From: Earliella scabrosa | Taxonomy: Eukaryota; Basidiomycota; Agaricomycetes; Polyporales; Polyporaceae | Length of the DNA: 64,000 nucleotides | NCBI GenBank assembly: GCA_022605405.1 | Contig: JABYQQ010000006.1 | Span: 2,170,001 to 2,234,000 of the forward strand | Direction of reading: 5' to 3' | In this document: piece by piece, positions 1 through 10,455 of the stretch | Layout of the letters: every line of letters starts with the position of its first letter | Numbering within the stretch: the first letter of the stretch is position 1 | Made by a program: the position numbers and the translations under genes | The notes under the pieces: model-generated | Seen by the model: only the letters and a program-made list of their open reading frames with translations | Database searches by the model: none | What the model was told of the DNA's origin: nothing

Positions 1-584
1 CATCTTCTGACAGACCACGTCGTTCTGAGCAGCTGCTTAGGCCTTCACGCTTACCGCTCTCGGCCTTCATCGCCGAAGACATGAACGAGTTCGTGCATGC
101 TCATGCGACCTACCGATTCGTCATCTTTGACGAAGAGGAGGAGCGGCCGCGAATCCTGGTACGTCACAGCGGCCTCGAAATACTGCTGCCCGGGTCTGCT
201 GACGCGTATCTCGTTAGGTTTGGCTGTTCAAACCAATCATGAGGTTATCCTACATCGTGCCGACGCAGTATGTTATCCCCAAGAGCGCATCAATACGTGC
301 TGCGAAGGTGTTGTTCAAGATCCTTGACACCGCTTCGGCATACGCAGACCTCGACGGGTACGAGCCTCTTACGTTGTTCCTTGCGCGTCATGGGAATCCG
401 ATCTTGACGGCCTTCTCACAGGGTACTAAAGCGATACCCGGGCTTCCCACAAGCCGAGCACCTGTACTACCCGCGTGGGATATGCCGCCGGCTTGGAGCA
501 CTCCTCAAGGAGAGCAACACGGCGTATCCAGAGAACATGCGCACAATGACTGGCCTCGACGTTGGGTGGCTCCAGCGGGCGTGA
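1..584 (+). CDS. HECT-like E3 ubiquitin ligase (UBE3D type), 3' end
   Basis: This is the C-terminal part of a gene whose 5' end lies outside the window. Three exons can be joined: about 3-158, 218-357 and 422-584, with introns 159-217 (GTACGT...TTAG) and 358-421 (GTACGA...ACAG). The protein carries the stretch DEEEERPRIL, then VWLFKPIMRLSY, then IPKSASIRAAKVLFKI, and ends in NMRTMTGLDVGWLQRA. This is how HECT_2 (E2-binding HECT-like) proteins of the UBE3D family end in basidiomycetes, recalled from family knowledge rather than searched. Such proteins bind ubiquitin-conjugating enzymes and act in the cytosol. The frame is open through all three exons, so the visible part looks intact. The catalytic region cannot be judged because the N-terminal part is missing. 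Confidence 0.7.
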
Positions 585-1618
585 ACTATCAGCTCTTTCA
601 CACGTCCGCTCTGACGCACCTCTTTGTTGCTTCGATCTTCCCTCATTTGACCTTCGTATCTCCACATCTCTGACGGCCCTAGAGCGGTCGTTCTTCTTGT
701 GTTCTCCATCCACGCATTCATCTCGCACATACAGATACAGTTGGCTTCTGGTCCATATACTAGGTACATATCATAGAGAGCGGTGCTGGCACCAGACCGT
801 AGGCATTCTCCTTTGAACTCTACCCACTCGAGCAGTAGTAATCACAGCTTACATTTTGCGCAACGGAGGAAGTGCAAGAACTGGATCTGCAGCTACGACC
901 CATATTCTCTCTTCGCGAAGCGGTTGTGTCATCATCAGTCAACGCACGGCGAAGCGAAGGAGGCGTCGGCCTATACTGTCAAGGTGCGTGTCAAGACCAG
1001 CCTTATTCATCTCTACTGACACTCTGCGTCCACGGTAGAGGCGTCCTGAGAACATTCTGATCTCGTATTTTGCCGACCGGGATTTGCTCGACTAGCGAAA
1101 GCAACCCCTCTGAACGCCGAGTAATCCCCACGTTGTTGAGGTAAGTGTTTGCGCTCAAACTCCCGACCCTGGTCTTGTATACATAGGACACTGATATGTG
1201 CTTCAGCGCCCTACATCGACGTGTCGGCGAACGTGCTGGGGTCTGTTCAGCTACCGATTGGTAGAAGCTCTCTAGCGACTGTGCGATTCCACGATGAAGT
1301 GGGCAATGAAGTGAGTAATGCTCTCAAACAGGTACACACCAAAAAGCATGGGCATTCCCATCCTCAAGCGGACCATCAGTGACGTGAGATGGGTTCGTGG
1401 CATTGATAGCCCTCTAGCCGGGGCGAAGGCGTTCTCGTGACGTGGCTTCGCCAGTTTCTCTATAGAGGTTCGCTCCCGGGCGAGGTTACCGTCCGCCCGT
1501 CGCGCATGTGTGTCAATGGAGATTAGTTGGCGCGGAGTCCTTGCATATAACACGGTCGGTTCGCTGCCCATGGCTCCCCTCGTCTCACGCTGCCTATCAC
1601 CTCCGGCCTGCTAATCGA
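585..1618. other. gap between ligase and P450 with eroded coding-like pieces
   Basis: No intact gene is visible. Plus-strand coding-like pieces lie at about 870-985, 1041-1076 and 1190-1310. The last reads PYIDVSANVLGSVQLPIGR, and there are plausible intron borders at 1141-1188 (GTAAGT...ATAG). Joining the pieces needs at least one frame change and crosses a stop near 1095. I read this as a decayed gene or unrecognised exons, without an assigned family. Confidence 0.25.
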
Positions 1619-4065
1619 ATGATGCTCGCTCTGGTAGTTCAGGCTGTCATCATTTGTGGTACAGGCTGGTTCCTCTGGAGGCTCTTGCGGCCCTATGTCG
1701 TCAAGAGTGCCTTGGACAATCTACCTGGGCCGCCGAACCCGTCTTTCTTGTACGGTAAGAGTTCCTGTCTTGTTCGGTCTCACGGTCTCTGCTTTTCGTC
1801 TGCTTACACTGTGCATAGGGAATCTGAAGCAGGTGTACGACAAGAATGGCTGGGCATTCCATCGTGAGCTGGGGGAGAAGTATGGCCCTGCGGTCCAGCT
1901 ACACGGAAAGTTTGGTGTACGTGCCATTCTCCTTGGTGGTGACCATCAGCCAGCTTACTTACTCGTGATCGATTCGTAGCGCAAGATACTGTACATCTTC
2001 GACCCGAAGGCGATGCACACTATCGCGGTCAAGGAGCAGTACATCTATGACGAGGCGAATTGGTGGCTGAGGTTCGGCCCAGGCATCCTGTGTCGTTTGA
2101 GGGAAAGCTAAACTTCTCCTTCAGGGCGAATCATTCCACGTTGGGTCCGGGCCTACTGGCAACTACCGGTGAGAGTGTCACCCCATGGCACGAGGAACGT
2201 ATATCTTATATCGAGACCTAGGCGACGACCACCGCCGTCAGCGCAAGATGCTCAACCCGGCGTTCAACATCAATCACATGCGTGAGATGATTCCCATATT
2301 CTACGAGGTTACTCACAAGGTTCGTATGTATCCTTGTCCCTACGTGGCCAGGGCTGAAGTGGATCGTCATGTACAGCTGCGGCAATCCATCGAGAACAGG
2401 GTGGTGAAGAACGGCGAGGCTGAGATCAACATGGTACCTTGGATGGGACGTACCGCCCTAGAGCTCATGGGCCAGGCTGGCCTCGGCTACTCGTTCGACT
2501 CACTGACGGAAGAAGGGCAGGACTCGTTCGGGATTGCACTCAAGTCCTTCGTGTAAGTCTCAGCCCCAGAGCATCATACGATCGATTCACCCCTTCATTG
2601 ATTGTCCTGACGCTTTCGTTCATAGTCCCGCGCTGTATAGGCTCTCATCGTTCTTGCAGTTCTATGACTACCTCGAAGCGTTGGTGCCGGTCAGGTGGCG
2701 GCGATACGTAGCGGAACGCCTCCCGCATGAGGGCTTCCAGAAGCTCCGCTCCATCGTCATGACCATGCACCAACGCTCTTGCGAGATCTACACACAGAAG
2801 CGCCAGGCCTTGGAACGTGGAGACGAGGGCTCGAAGCAACAACTCAGCGAAGGGAAGGACATCATGAGCATTCTACGTGCGTTTCACTACTTCATGCATG
2901 ACACCAACCAGGCATTCAAAGGGCATCCGATACTTAGTCAGGGCGAACATGGCTGCCTCCAACGAGGAGAGACTGCGGGAAGATGAGCTTATTGGACAGA
3001 TGTCGTAAGTCGATCTCTTCGCGATGTCACGCCTACCCGAGAGCAATTCGGTTCTCATGTCGCGGCCCTGGCAGGACGTTGACGATCGCCGCCATGGACA
3101 CCACGTCGAACGCTCTGTCCATTACGCTCCACCTCCTCGCGCAACACCCAGAGGTGCAAGAGAAACTCCGCCGGGAGATTTTGGATGCTCAGAACGGTGG
3201 AAAGGACCTTGGATATGATGACCTCGTGTCTCTTCCTTACCTCGATGCTATCTGTCGAGAGTCGTTGCGTCTGTGCGTAACATTATCAGAGCATCTGCCT
3301 CGTTCATTTACTGACTCGATGCCGTTGGTGTACTACATAGCTATGCGCCTGCTCCCTTCCGTTTCCGAGAGTGCGTTTCTACGTTCCCCATGACATGTTA
3401 GGAACTTCTGACAGATGTGGTCCTATAGGACACGCCAGGACGTGGTACTGCCCCTTTCTCAGCCAGTCAGGGGTCGCGATGGCAAACTCATCACCGAGAT
3501 CCCTCTTCCGAAGGACACGGCCGTGTTTGTTGGGGTAATGTCCTCTAACACTAACAGAGCCCTTTGGGGCGACGACGCATACGAGTGGAAGCCAGAGCGC
3601 TGGCTCTCACCGCTTCCAGAAGCAGTCTTGGACGCGAAGATCCCAGGTGTATACTCGAACCTGTGAGTGCACCTCCTTCAATCCATCGCAATTACGTTTC
3701 ACCGTACTCATGCTGCCCTCTTAGAATGACTTTCTGGGGTGGCGGCCGAGCATGCATGTGAGTGGCCGATGCTATCCACTGGTGCCTCATCCGTTCGGAC
3801 TGACATCTCCCGGGTGATAGCGGCTTCAAGTTCTCGCAACTGGAGATGAGTAAGTTGACGAATGACCTCGTGCTGTTCTCCTTGGCACTCATGAACGCTT
3901 CCGCGAAACACAGAGGTCATCCTCTCCGTCCTGATCTCAAACTTTACATTCGAGTTCACAGAGAAGCCGATCCATTGGAATCTCGCCGGGGTCATTTATC
4001 CCACCGTGGGCGACGATCCGCAGCCGTCGCTCCCGATGAGAGTTCGCTTGACGAAGAGGCAGTAA
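1619..4065 (+). CDS. cytochrome P450 monooxygenase, CYP5150-like
   Basis: A full-length membrane P450 split by about eleven short introns, with every exon joinable in frame from the ATG at 1619 to TAA at 4063-4065. An N-terminal membrane anchor (MMLALVVQAVIICGTGWFLW) is followed by the proline hinge LPGPPNPSFLYG. The I-helix reads AAMDTTS, so the usual glycine of AGxDTT is alanine, as I recall for related basidiomycete P450s. The K-helix ExxR is ESLR, the PERF-like motif is WKPERW, and the heme loop FWGGGRACIG keeps the axial cysteine (FxxGxxxCxG). The product should sit on the ER facing the cytosol and take electrons from P450 reductase. The overall pattern, including YEVTHKLR and GVYSNLMTF, resembles CYP5150, a family linked to oxidation of aromatic compounds in white-rot fungi; substrate is unknown. 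No biosynthetic partner genes are adjacent. Confidence 0.88.
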
Positions 4066-4367
4066 TACTATGTGGGTTTCTTAACAATCGCATTCCCGAT
4101 CGATGTTCTCATCCGCTCGCCGGTATGCGCAAGCTCTCGCCCGAGGGGCATCTGTGATTATAGAATCATCAGGGTCGAGCAGTATCCTGTCAGTTCAAGT
4201 AGCGAATATCCTGATACCGGAATGTCATCCTTCATCAATGGAGCAAGTTCCAAGCCGGGTCATGCGGCCGCGGCCGGGCGCACCTTCAGATGCGGCGGTC
4301 ACAATGAGGGGTCGATTCTCTACAACGCGTAGATCGTTAGTTACTAATCTGCACAGGATGTCGCATG
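4066..4367. other. convergent 3' intergenic region
   Basis: This is a 302-base tail-to-tail gap between the P450 and the minus-strand F-box gene. Nothing recognisable was seen in it. Confidence 0.4.
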
Positions 4368-6203
4368 TCACTCTAGTGAGCAGGACAGGTCCTTCCCTCC
4401 AACATGCTCCTTTTCAATGCTCCTTCTGTCCTCCGCAATCCGCGTTGACTCCTCGTCGCTGAAGAGGTCCCATATATCCTTCACTCCTGCCATGCCCTCC
4501 ACGCGTAGCTGTAAATCGCACAGTCGTGCAAGCGCAAGCAGCATCCACCGGTGCATTCGGACTCTCTGCGAGCCAGCGTTCCAGCCACCACAGCGTTAGC
4601 CCGACCTTTAGCACGGGTCGCGTTGCCTCTGTCCTTTGGGAGAGCGGCGCAACTGTAAGGAGAAGACGCTCAATGAGATCGTGTACGACCAGAGAGCTCT
4701 CGGTGTTCTCCGATACGATCTCCAACGAGTCCAACACAGGGTCATTTCGTACGTCCGCTGTGTATTGTGTTTCGTCGAGCAGTTCGCCTCCTTGAGCCCG
4801 ATTTGAGAGCGCGTCCAGGGCGGCGTGGGTACAAGCGAACGGCAAGCATTGCATCTCGAGGCTTCGAAGCGCAGGGAATGTGGCGAACAACTCGCTCCAC
4901 GCGGTCACTGGGGCTGCGCGTGTTTCCATGGATCCGCTGAGAATCAAACGCTGCAGCGACGTGGTGCCGAAGGCGCGACACAGAGCCGTTATTGTGTATG
5001 CCAAGGAATCGGCGCCGGACGAGGTCTGGAAGAAGAAATCAAGCACGAAACACTTCTCCGCCCCGGGATCCTGGATAGATAGACCAGTATCGCTCGAAAA
5101 TGCATGTAGCGAGTCGAGAGCGTCGAGGACTCGGAGATGGCGGGAGGTTGGGGGGAACAGAGAGGCCATCGACTCCAGGATGTCCGTACCTGGCGGTACG
5201 CCGGTCTTGATACACAACACGTCGAGTGTTGGTGCTTCGAACCGCTGCATGATGGTGGTGACGAAACCGAGTGGACCGTTCACTATGGCCCGTTTAAGCT
5301 TCGCGAGCACAATCTTGGGAGCACGGCTGTCAGCTTCTCCTGGACCCCAGTCTTGCATATATTCATGCTCATGCAATGGCATCGTTGCCGGTAGTTCGAG
5401 GACTTCGAGGTGTGGGGCGTTGGCGAGGATGGAGACAATGTCCGCATAGGGCCGGCGATGGTCAATGATCACTTTCAAAGTTCTCAGCTTGGACCAGAAT
5501 TGTGAAGCATGCGGTAACACGATACGACAGGCAGTGATGTTCTTGAGGGAGGGGTGCAAGGTCTCATTCAGACCGAGGTAGTAGGCCGTTGGCATCAGAT
5601 CGTCACGTGAATAGCCGTAGTCTGGGCGGGGAATAAACGCTATGCGTTCTAGTGCAGGGAGAGACGCTCGGAATAGAGGTTCAATGGAGGAAAGGTGGGA
5701 GTAGCGAAGGCCGGCCGTGTGTGTGATGGACCTGATACGGTGAACCTCTTCGAGCAGTAGAGGCATAGCAAGGGTGTTGACAGTTGGGCAATCATTGATC
5801 CAGAGAGCGATAGTGCAGGGGGATGATCTCGCGAGTCGATAGTTCAGTGCTTGAAGATTGCTGGTTACGCTGATGATACGCCACAGTGACGGGTTGCGGA
5901 GTCCGATCTCCCTCCACTGCCTGCACACTAACATGAGCCGGACCCAGGACATGTAGGTGGGTACAGTGCATGTAGTGGCTGGACTGAAGTCGGACTCGGA
6001 ATGCGGCGGGTAGGGTCGTTCCTCGGAGATCGCATACATGCGGAATACTTCAACGACAAGTTCAGCGGGAATGTTGTAAATCGTTGTCTGCCCAACGATG
6101 GTTGGAGTCTTTGAGCTGAAGTGAACAGCTCAGAAAGTGTTCGCTTATCTGAAGGTTTGAAAGCTTACAAGAGGCGCACCAAATTTCCTGTCTGCGAATC
6201 CAT
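4368..6203 (-). CDS. F-box protein A, with C-terminal frameshift
   Basis: This is an F-box protein with a leucine-rich-like C-terminal half, presumably a substrate adaptor of an SCF ubiquitin ligase. I start it at the ATG at 6203. A short first exon (MDSQTGNLVRL...) joins in frame across an intron of about 63 nt (GTAAGC...TTCAG) to the F-box (TIYNIPAELVVEVFRMYA, then LMLVCRQWREIGLRNPSLW). The body aligns along its length with the neighbouring gene B. Near 4551-4560 the open frame departs from B. The continuous frame runs on to a stop at 4414, whereas the B-like end (MHRWMLLALARLCDLQLRV) lies in another frame and stops at 4368. One indel, real or from sequencing, would explain this. No intron signals sit at the shift. 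Confidence 0.75.
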
Positions 6204-6773
6204 CTGAGTCGAACTAGGAGGGCCTGCCAACTTCGAATGTTCGATGGTTGCGGTTTGGAAGAAGTAGAACTGATGATTCCGAGTCTATCAAAAGACAGTC
6301 TTGACATAAAGGAAAGCTGAGTGTTGGTAAAGCGCAACAGGGCAGGAAATACACTCACATTCGCGACGGAAGTGCAGCAGGCAGTTCGATGTTCAAGGGC
6401 AAGTTCAAGAAGTGGTTGAACGGCGCCTGCACCTGACATACCACAACAGAGTGGCGGTGCCGGGACCCGGGCCGTCTTCGCCAAACGAACACCCGCTGGT
6501 TACACCGACTTGATGAACACCTGGAGGGGTGTTTCCGCCACCGTTCAACTTACAAACTAAGTTGGCGTTAGCACTTTCAGTGGTACAAACCGCCAGTGGT
6601 AATAGACACGAAGTACTCTCAATCGACGTGTCAGTACGGCGAGCTAGCAGTATTTGCCAGCGCGGACGGCAGCGGAAGCTGTCAGTTTTCAAGAGTCAAT
6701 TTGAACACAGTCGTATTCCTGAGTTCCCTGAATAGTAGTACAACTTGAAGCACTGCGACAATCATCCGACGAC
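6204..6773. other. intergenic, upstream of F-box A
   Basis: This is the spacer between tandem F-box genes A and B and holds the 5' flank of A. No convincing coding or repeat structure was seen. Confidence 0.35.
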
Positions 6774-8762
6774 CTAAACACGCCTCCCCGCCTTCTTCTC
6801 CAACTCGCGGCGCCGCTTGGCCTCCTGCTCATTCTCTGTAATCCTTCTCAGCTCCTCCTTGGTAAACAAATCCCGCAGCGTCGTTGTGACATACGTGCGC
6901 ACTGAGAGCCTCAGCCGGCAACGGTACGCTAGCGCGAGCAGCATCCAGCGGTGCATGTCCAAGTGCATGCCGGTGCCCTCCCCCTCCCCAAAGTACCGCT
7001 GGAACGCCAGTGTCACTGAATGCAGTACACGTACCTTCGTCCTCTGAGCCCCACCTGCCCCCGTCTCAGCTCCCTCGCACGAGGGCCCAGGAGTGGGTGA
7101 AGGTGGTGCATCGGACGAGTCCGAGTCTGGCGGCAGTTGCACGTCCAAGGAGCCGGCCGCGAGCAACAAGTGCGCGATGAGGTCGTGCATCACGAGGGAG
7201 TTCCGGACATAGTATGTCGATAACGAGAGCGCGAGCGGGGTGATTGACTCCGCACCGTCTTCACGGGCACGGGCCTCGAGTGCATCCAGCGCGGCATGGA
7301 CGTTCTCGACTGACGGGTTGCGAATCTCGAGCGAGCGCAGCGAGGTGCCGAATGTGGTGAACAGCATGCCCCATGCACTCGCTGGCGCCTCCTGTTCACG
7401 AATGAAGCCGACGAGGTGCAGGTTGCGCAGGGGTGACGCGTGGAACACACGCGTCAGGATAGCGAGTGCGGGGGAGAGCAGATCTGTGTCTGTGCTGTCA
7501 ATGGGGGCCTCCGTCTGGTTTGGGATGGTATTGGTATCGGGCAGGCGTGGGATGTAGAGACGTAACGAGAAGGGGCCCTCTTGCATCCCGTCGTCATGGT
7601 CCCCAATATACAGCTCGGAACTTGCAGTGCAACGGTGCACGTACAAAGTGTCGTGCCGATCGAGAAGCCGGCAATGCCTGCTGCTGAGGAGAGCATTGAC
7701 GGTCGCTGGGGCATCTGCGCTGGGAGGGATTCCCGTTGTGATGCGCAACTCCTGGAGATTTGGTGCTTCTATGTGCGACATGACTGTTTTGACGAAGTCG
7801 AGGGGTCCAGAAACTCCAGCGCCACGCAGAAATGGGAGAAAGCTTGGTGCGCTCGGGCTCTTCGTGTCTGACTCAGGGTCGGCGCGCCAGTACATGGAAG
7901 TGTGAGAACATGTCGTGTACGGCAGGTCAAGGATCTCGAGGTGGGGCGTGTGCGCGAGGATTGCCACGATATCGGCTCCCGTCATTGCATGCGGATCGTG
8001 GTGGATAATGTTCAGCTCAAGTACCCGCAGATGCGACCAGAACTTGAAGGACGGCACGCGCGGCACTACTTTCTCATTAACCACCAGCTTCTTCACAGCA
8101 GGCTGCAGGGTAGCATCGAGAGATAGATCTAGAGGGTGATCGAGAGGTGGCATGAAATCAAACTCCATGATAGGCTTTACGACAATGTTTTCCAAGGCTG
8201 GGAGTGTCGTGGAAAGCAACTGCTGGATGAATGGAAAATCGAACACATCGAAGCTCTGAGAATGGTAGATGGACCGGATACGTTTGGCTTCCTGGAGCAG
8301 AAGAGGCAGTGCAGCAGCGTTCGCCAACTGACACTTACTGAACTTGACGTCAATCGTGCAGGGTGATGATCTTGCCAGTCGATACCGGAGCGCCTCGAGG
8401 TTACTGGTTAGGCGGATGACGCGCCATAGGGCTGGGCTGCGGAGACCGATTTCTCGCCAGCGTTTGCACACCAGCATGAGCGTCACCCAGCGCTTGTTGG
8501 TCTTGGTCTTGGGATAGGGTAGTACCAGGTCGCGTAGTTCGAAGTGGAACCGTTCGACCGTTGCGTATTCTCGAAATATCTGGGCAATGAGCTCGGTGGG
8601 GAGATGATGGATGGTGGATCTTCTCGAACTGCAGAGCTGTTGCATCGAGGTGTTATGAGCAGCAACAGTGGTTTGACTTGAATGGAATTCATCAGTCAGC
8701 GAGATGCGTGAGTTCTCTAGATGGTCACAGACTAACCAACTCGGGATAGTAGCTCGTGTCAT
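6774..8762 (-). CDS. F-box protein B
   Basis: A single long exon of about 660 codons, the tandem paralog of gene A about 570 bp away on the same strand. The F-box reads TIHHLPTELIAQIFREYA followed by LMLVCKRWREIGLRSPALW. The ATG at 8762 is the first in frame; an internal ATG (MQQLCSS...) much closer to the F-box is also a plausible start. The C-terminal region mirrors F-box A and ends with a charged helix (RITENEQEAKRRRELEKK) that could form a coiled coil. F-box proteins bind SKP1 through the N-terminal domain and recruit substrates with the rest; the substrate is unknown. The frame is intact, which makes B the reference for the break in A. Confidence 0.82.
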   Translation of the reverse strand: MTRATIPSWLVCDHLENSRISLTDEFHSSQTTVAAHNTSMQQLCSSRRSTIHHLPTELIAQIFREYATVERFHFELRDLVLPYPKTKTNKRWVTLMLVCKRWREIGLRSPALWRVIRLTSNLEALRYRLARSSPCTIDVKFSKCQLANAAALPLLLQEAKRIRSIYHSQSFDVFDFPFIQQLLSTTLPALENIVVKPIMEFDFMPPLDHPLDLSLDATLQPAVKKLVVNEKVVPRVPSFKFWSHLRVLELNIIHHDPHAMTGADIVAILAHTPHLEILDLPYTTCSHTSMYWRADPESDTKSPSAPSFLPFLRGAGVSGPLDFVKTVMSHIEAPNLQELRITTGIPPSADAPATVNALLSSRHCRLLDRHDTLYVHRCTASSELYIGDHDDGMQEGPFSLRLYIPRLPDTNTIPNQTEAPIDSTDTDLLSPALAILTRVFHASPLRNLHLVGFIREQEAPASAWGMLFTTFGTSLRSLEIRNPSVENVHAALDALEARAREDGAESITPLALSLSTYYVRNSLVMHDLIAHLLLAAGSLDVQLPPDSDSSDAPPSPTPGPSCEGAETGAGGAQRTKVRVLHSVTLAFQRYFGEGEGTGMHLDMHRWMLLALAYRCRLRLSVRTYVTTTLRDLFTKEELRRITENEQEAKRRRELEKKAGRRV

Positions 8763-9467
8763 CCTATAGTGCACGCAGAGAGTTGTGGCAGCTCTGCGTA
8801 AAGTAGCGAGATCAATAAGTGCCCAAGTGTCAGAAGAGTCATCGATAGCTTACAGAGCGACGACCCACTAGGGTGATAGCAGTGAAAATGGTTGTCGAGG
8901 AACACTGGCAAGTTGTGGATGGGCGTCTGGCGTAGGGGTTGTTGCATTCCCGATTTGGTGCAGACCTAGATTAGGGTTAGGGCTTGGTAAGGCTGGGACA
9001 CTGACGCGTCACGCTTTGACACGCTACGCACGTTCTCGCTGTCCGCAGACTGTTCCAACTTCTGACTGCTCTCCGAGACGTGGAGAGCAGCAGCCCGAGG
9101 TGCATGTGCATATCTTCGGGGCCCTGCCCTCGAGAGCCGCGCCTTCCTTGCCCTCATTCCCGTCCTCCACATCCTCACGATTGCACGACCTAGACTTACG
9201 GCTCACAACTCTCCTCCTTTCTCGCCTGCATGTTCATTTTCGTGACTTGGCTTGAACTCGACACTCGATCGGGCCTGCCTGCGCCCCAATCCGACGCCCT
9301 GATGGTCTTGGGGTGACCCCGACCTCGCATTCCGGCTCGGCGTCCTTCACCTGTTCAAACTCGAACAAAAACAATAACGTTTCCTCAGCATCTTCAAGTT
9401 CGCCATTTTCTCCCTCCGCCGCGGCCTTGGCTCTCGTCGTCTCAACCACACCCGGCTTCGACGCGAC
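8763..9467. other. intergenic region with a short telomere-like motif
   Basis: Upstream flank of F-box B and downstream flank of the next minus-strand gene. At about 8971-8983 it carries two TTAGGG units in a row. No gene was recognised. Confidence 0.35.
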
Positions 9468-10352
9468 CTAGGGCTCGAAGTGATAGGCATCGCAAGGCGA
9501 GACGTACGGCCCCGACCCCGCGCGAGTGGCCGCTTCTACGGGCCACTGACCAAGACCAGGGTACTGCCAATAGGGCGTACCTCTGGACGATTTTCATCGT
9601 GAGTCCGCCCAACCTATATATGCTCCTCCTTTGGGAGTTCCCAACTCTCCTTCCCCATGCACAACCACGCTAAGCCGCCAGTGCCGCGCTACGTACCTGC
9701 GTCGTCCGCCTCCGCATGCGGCCTGAATACTGCGCATCGCACGGCTCAGCGCAAAAGATGCGAGCAGGATGGGAGAGGCGTAGAGAGGATGTGAGGGAAG
9801 CATGCACGTACCATCAGGTTCGTCCAGTCGTTGCGTGTGTACTCGTGAGAGAGGGAATGTCCTGCGGCTTCTTCAGCCATGTAACCGGCTACCACCGACG
9901 CGCGCGACGTAGCTGCAAGGAGCACACCAGAGCACACCTCTCCAGACACAAGTGGACATGCGATGCATATTCTTTTCGGCGCTGGCGTACACCCTATCCT
10001 GTCTCCCCGTCCCTCTGTGGTATTGAGCTCGCTGATCTCGCGCCGGCCGCAGAGGAGGCACTGTTGGCCGTGCCTGTGGTCGTGGCGAAGACGGCGCGGG
10101 AGGGCCTCTGGCGCGCCGCCGGACGGGGACGCGAGCGAGAAGGAGGGCGCGTCGTCGTAGAGCGCGTCGCTGCAAGTGCTGAGTGCTGAGTGCGCTCAGG
10201 GGCAGGCGGAAGGCGGGACGCTTGAAGAGTGAGGTGTAGGGAGAGCATTTCGCGTAGATTTTGTCGTTGACGGTCGTGAAGGATAGTCTCGACGTGGGTC
10301 TGCTGAAGCTGGAGTTGGAAGCTGCGCTTGGGTTTAAATGGGTTACATACAA
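9468..10352 (-). CDS. hypothetical protein with CxxC motif
   Basis: I do not recognise this protein. Reading the minus strand, the last exon is 9468-9582 (TPYWQYPGLGQWPVEA then YVSPCDAYHFEP, stop TAG). A 26-nt exon at 9697-9722 and a long exon ending at 9812 join to it in frame through GT...AG introns. The long exon holds CLLCGRREISEL, a CxxC pair, and GHSLSHEYTRNDWTNLM, with strongly GC-biased third positions. The 5' part is uncertain: the best upstream frame (KCSPYTSLFKRPAFRLPL) is one base out of register with the CxxC frame near 10180, so a missed intron or a frameshift lies there. The start at 10352 is only the upper limit. It faces the deaminase gene head to head. Confidence 0.4.
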
Positions 10353-10455
10353 GTAGCTGCAGAGATAGGGGGTGCGGCGCAGGATATGAGCGGAAGCGGG
10401 AGCGCGTCGGCTTCTGGCTGCCTTTCCCTCTGATCACCGTACAACTAGTGCTCTC

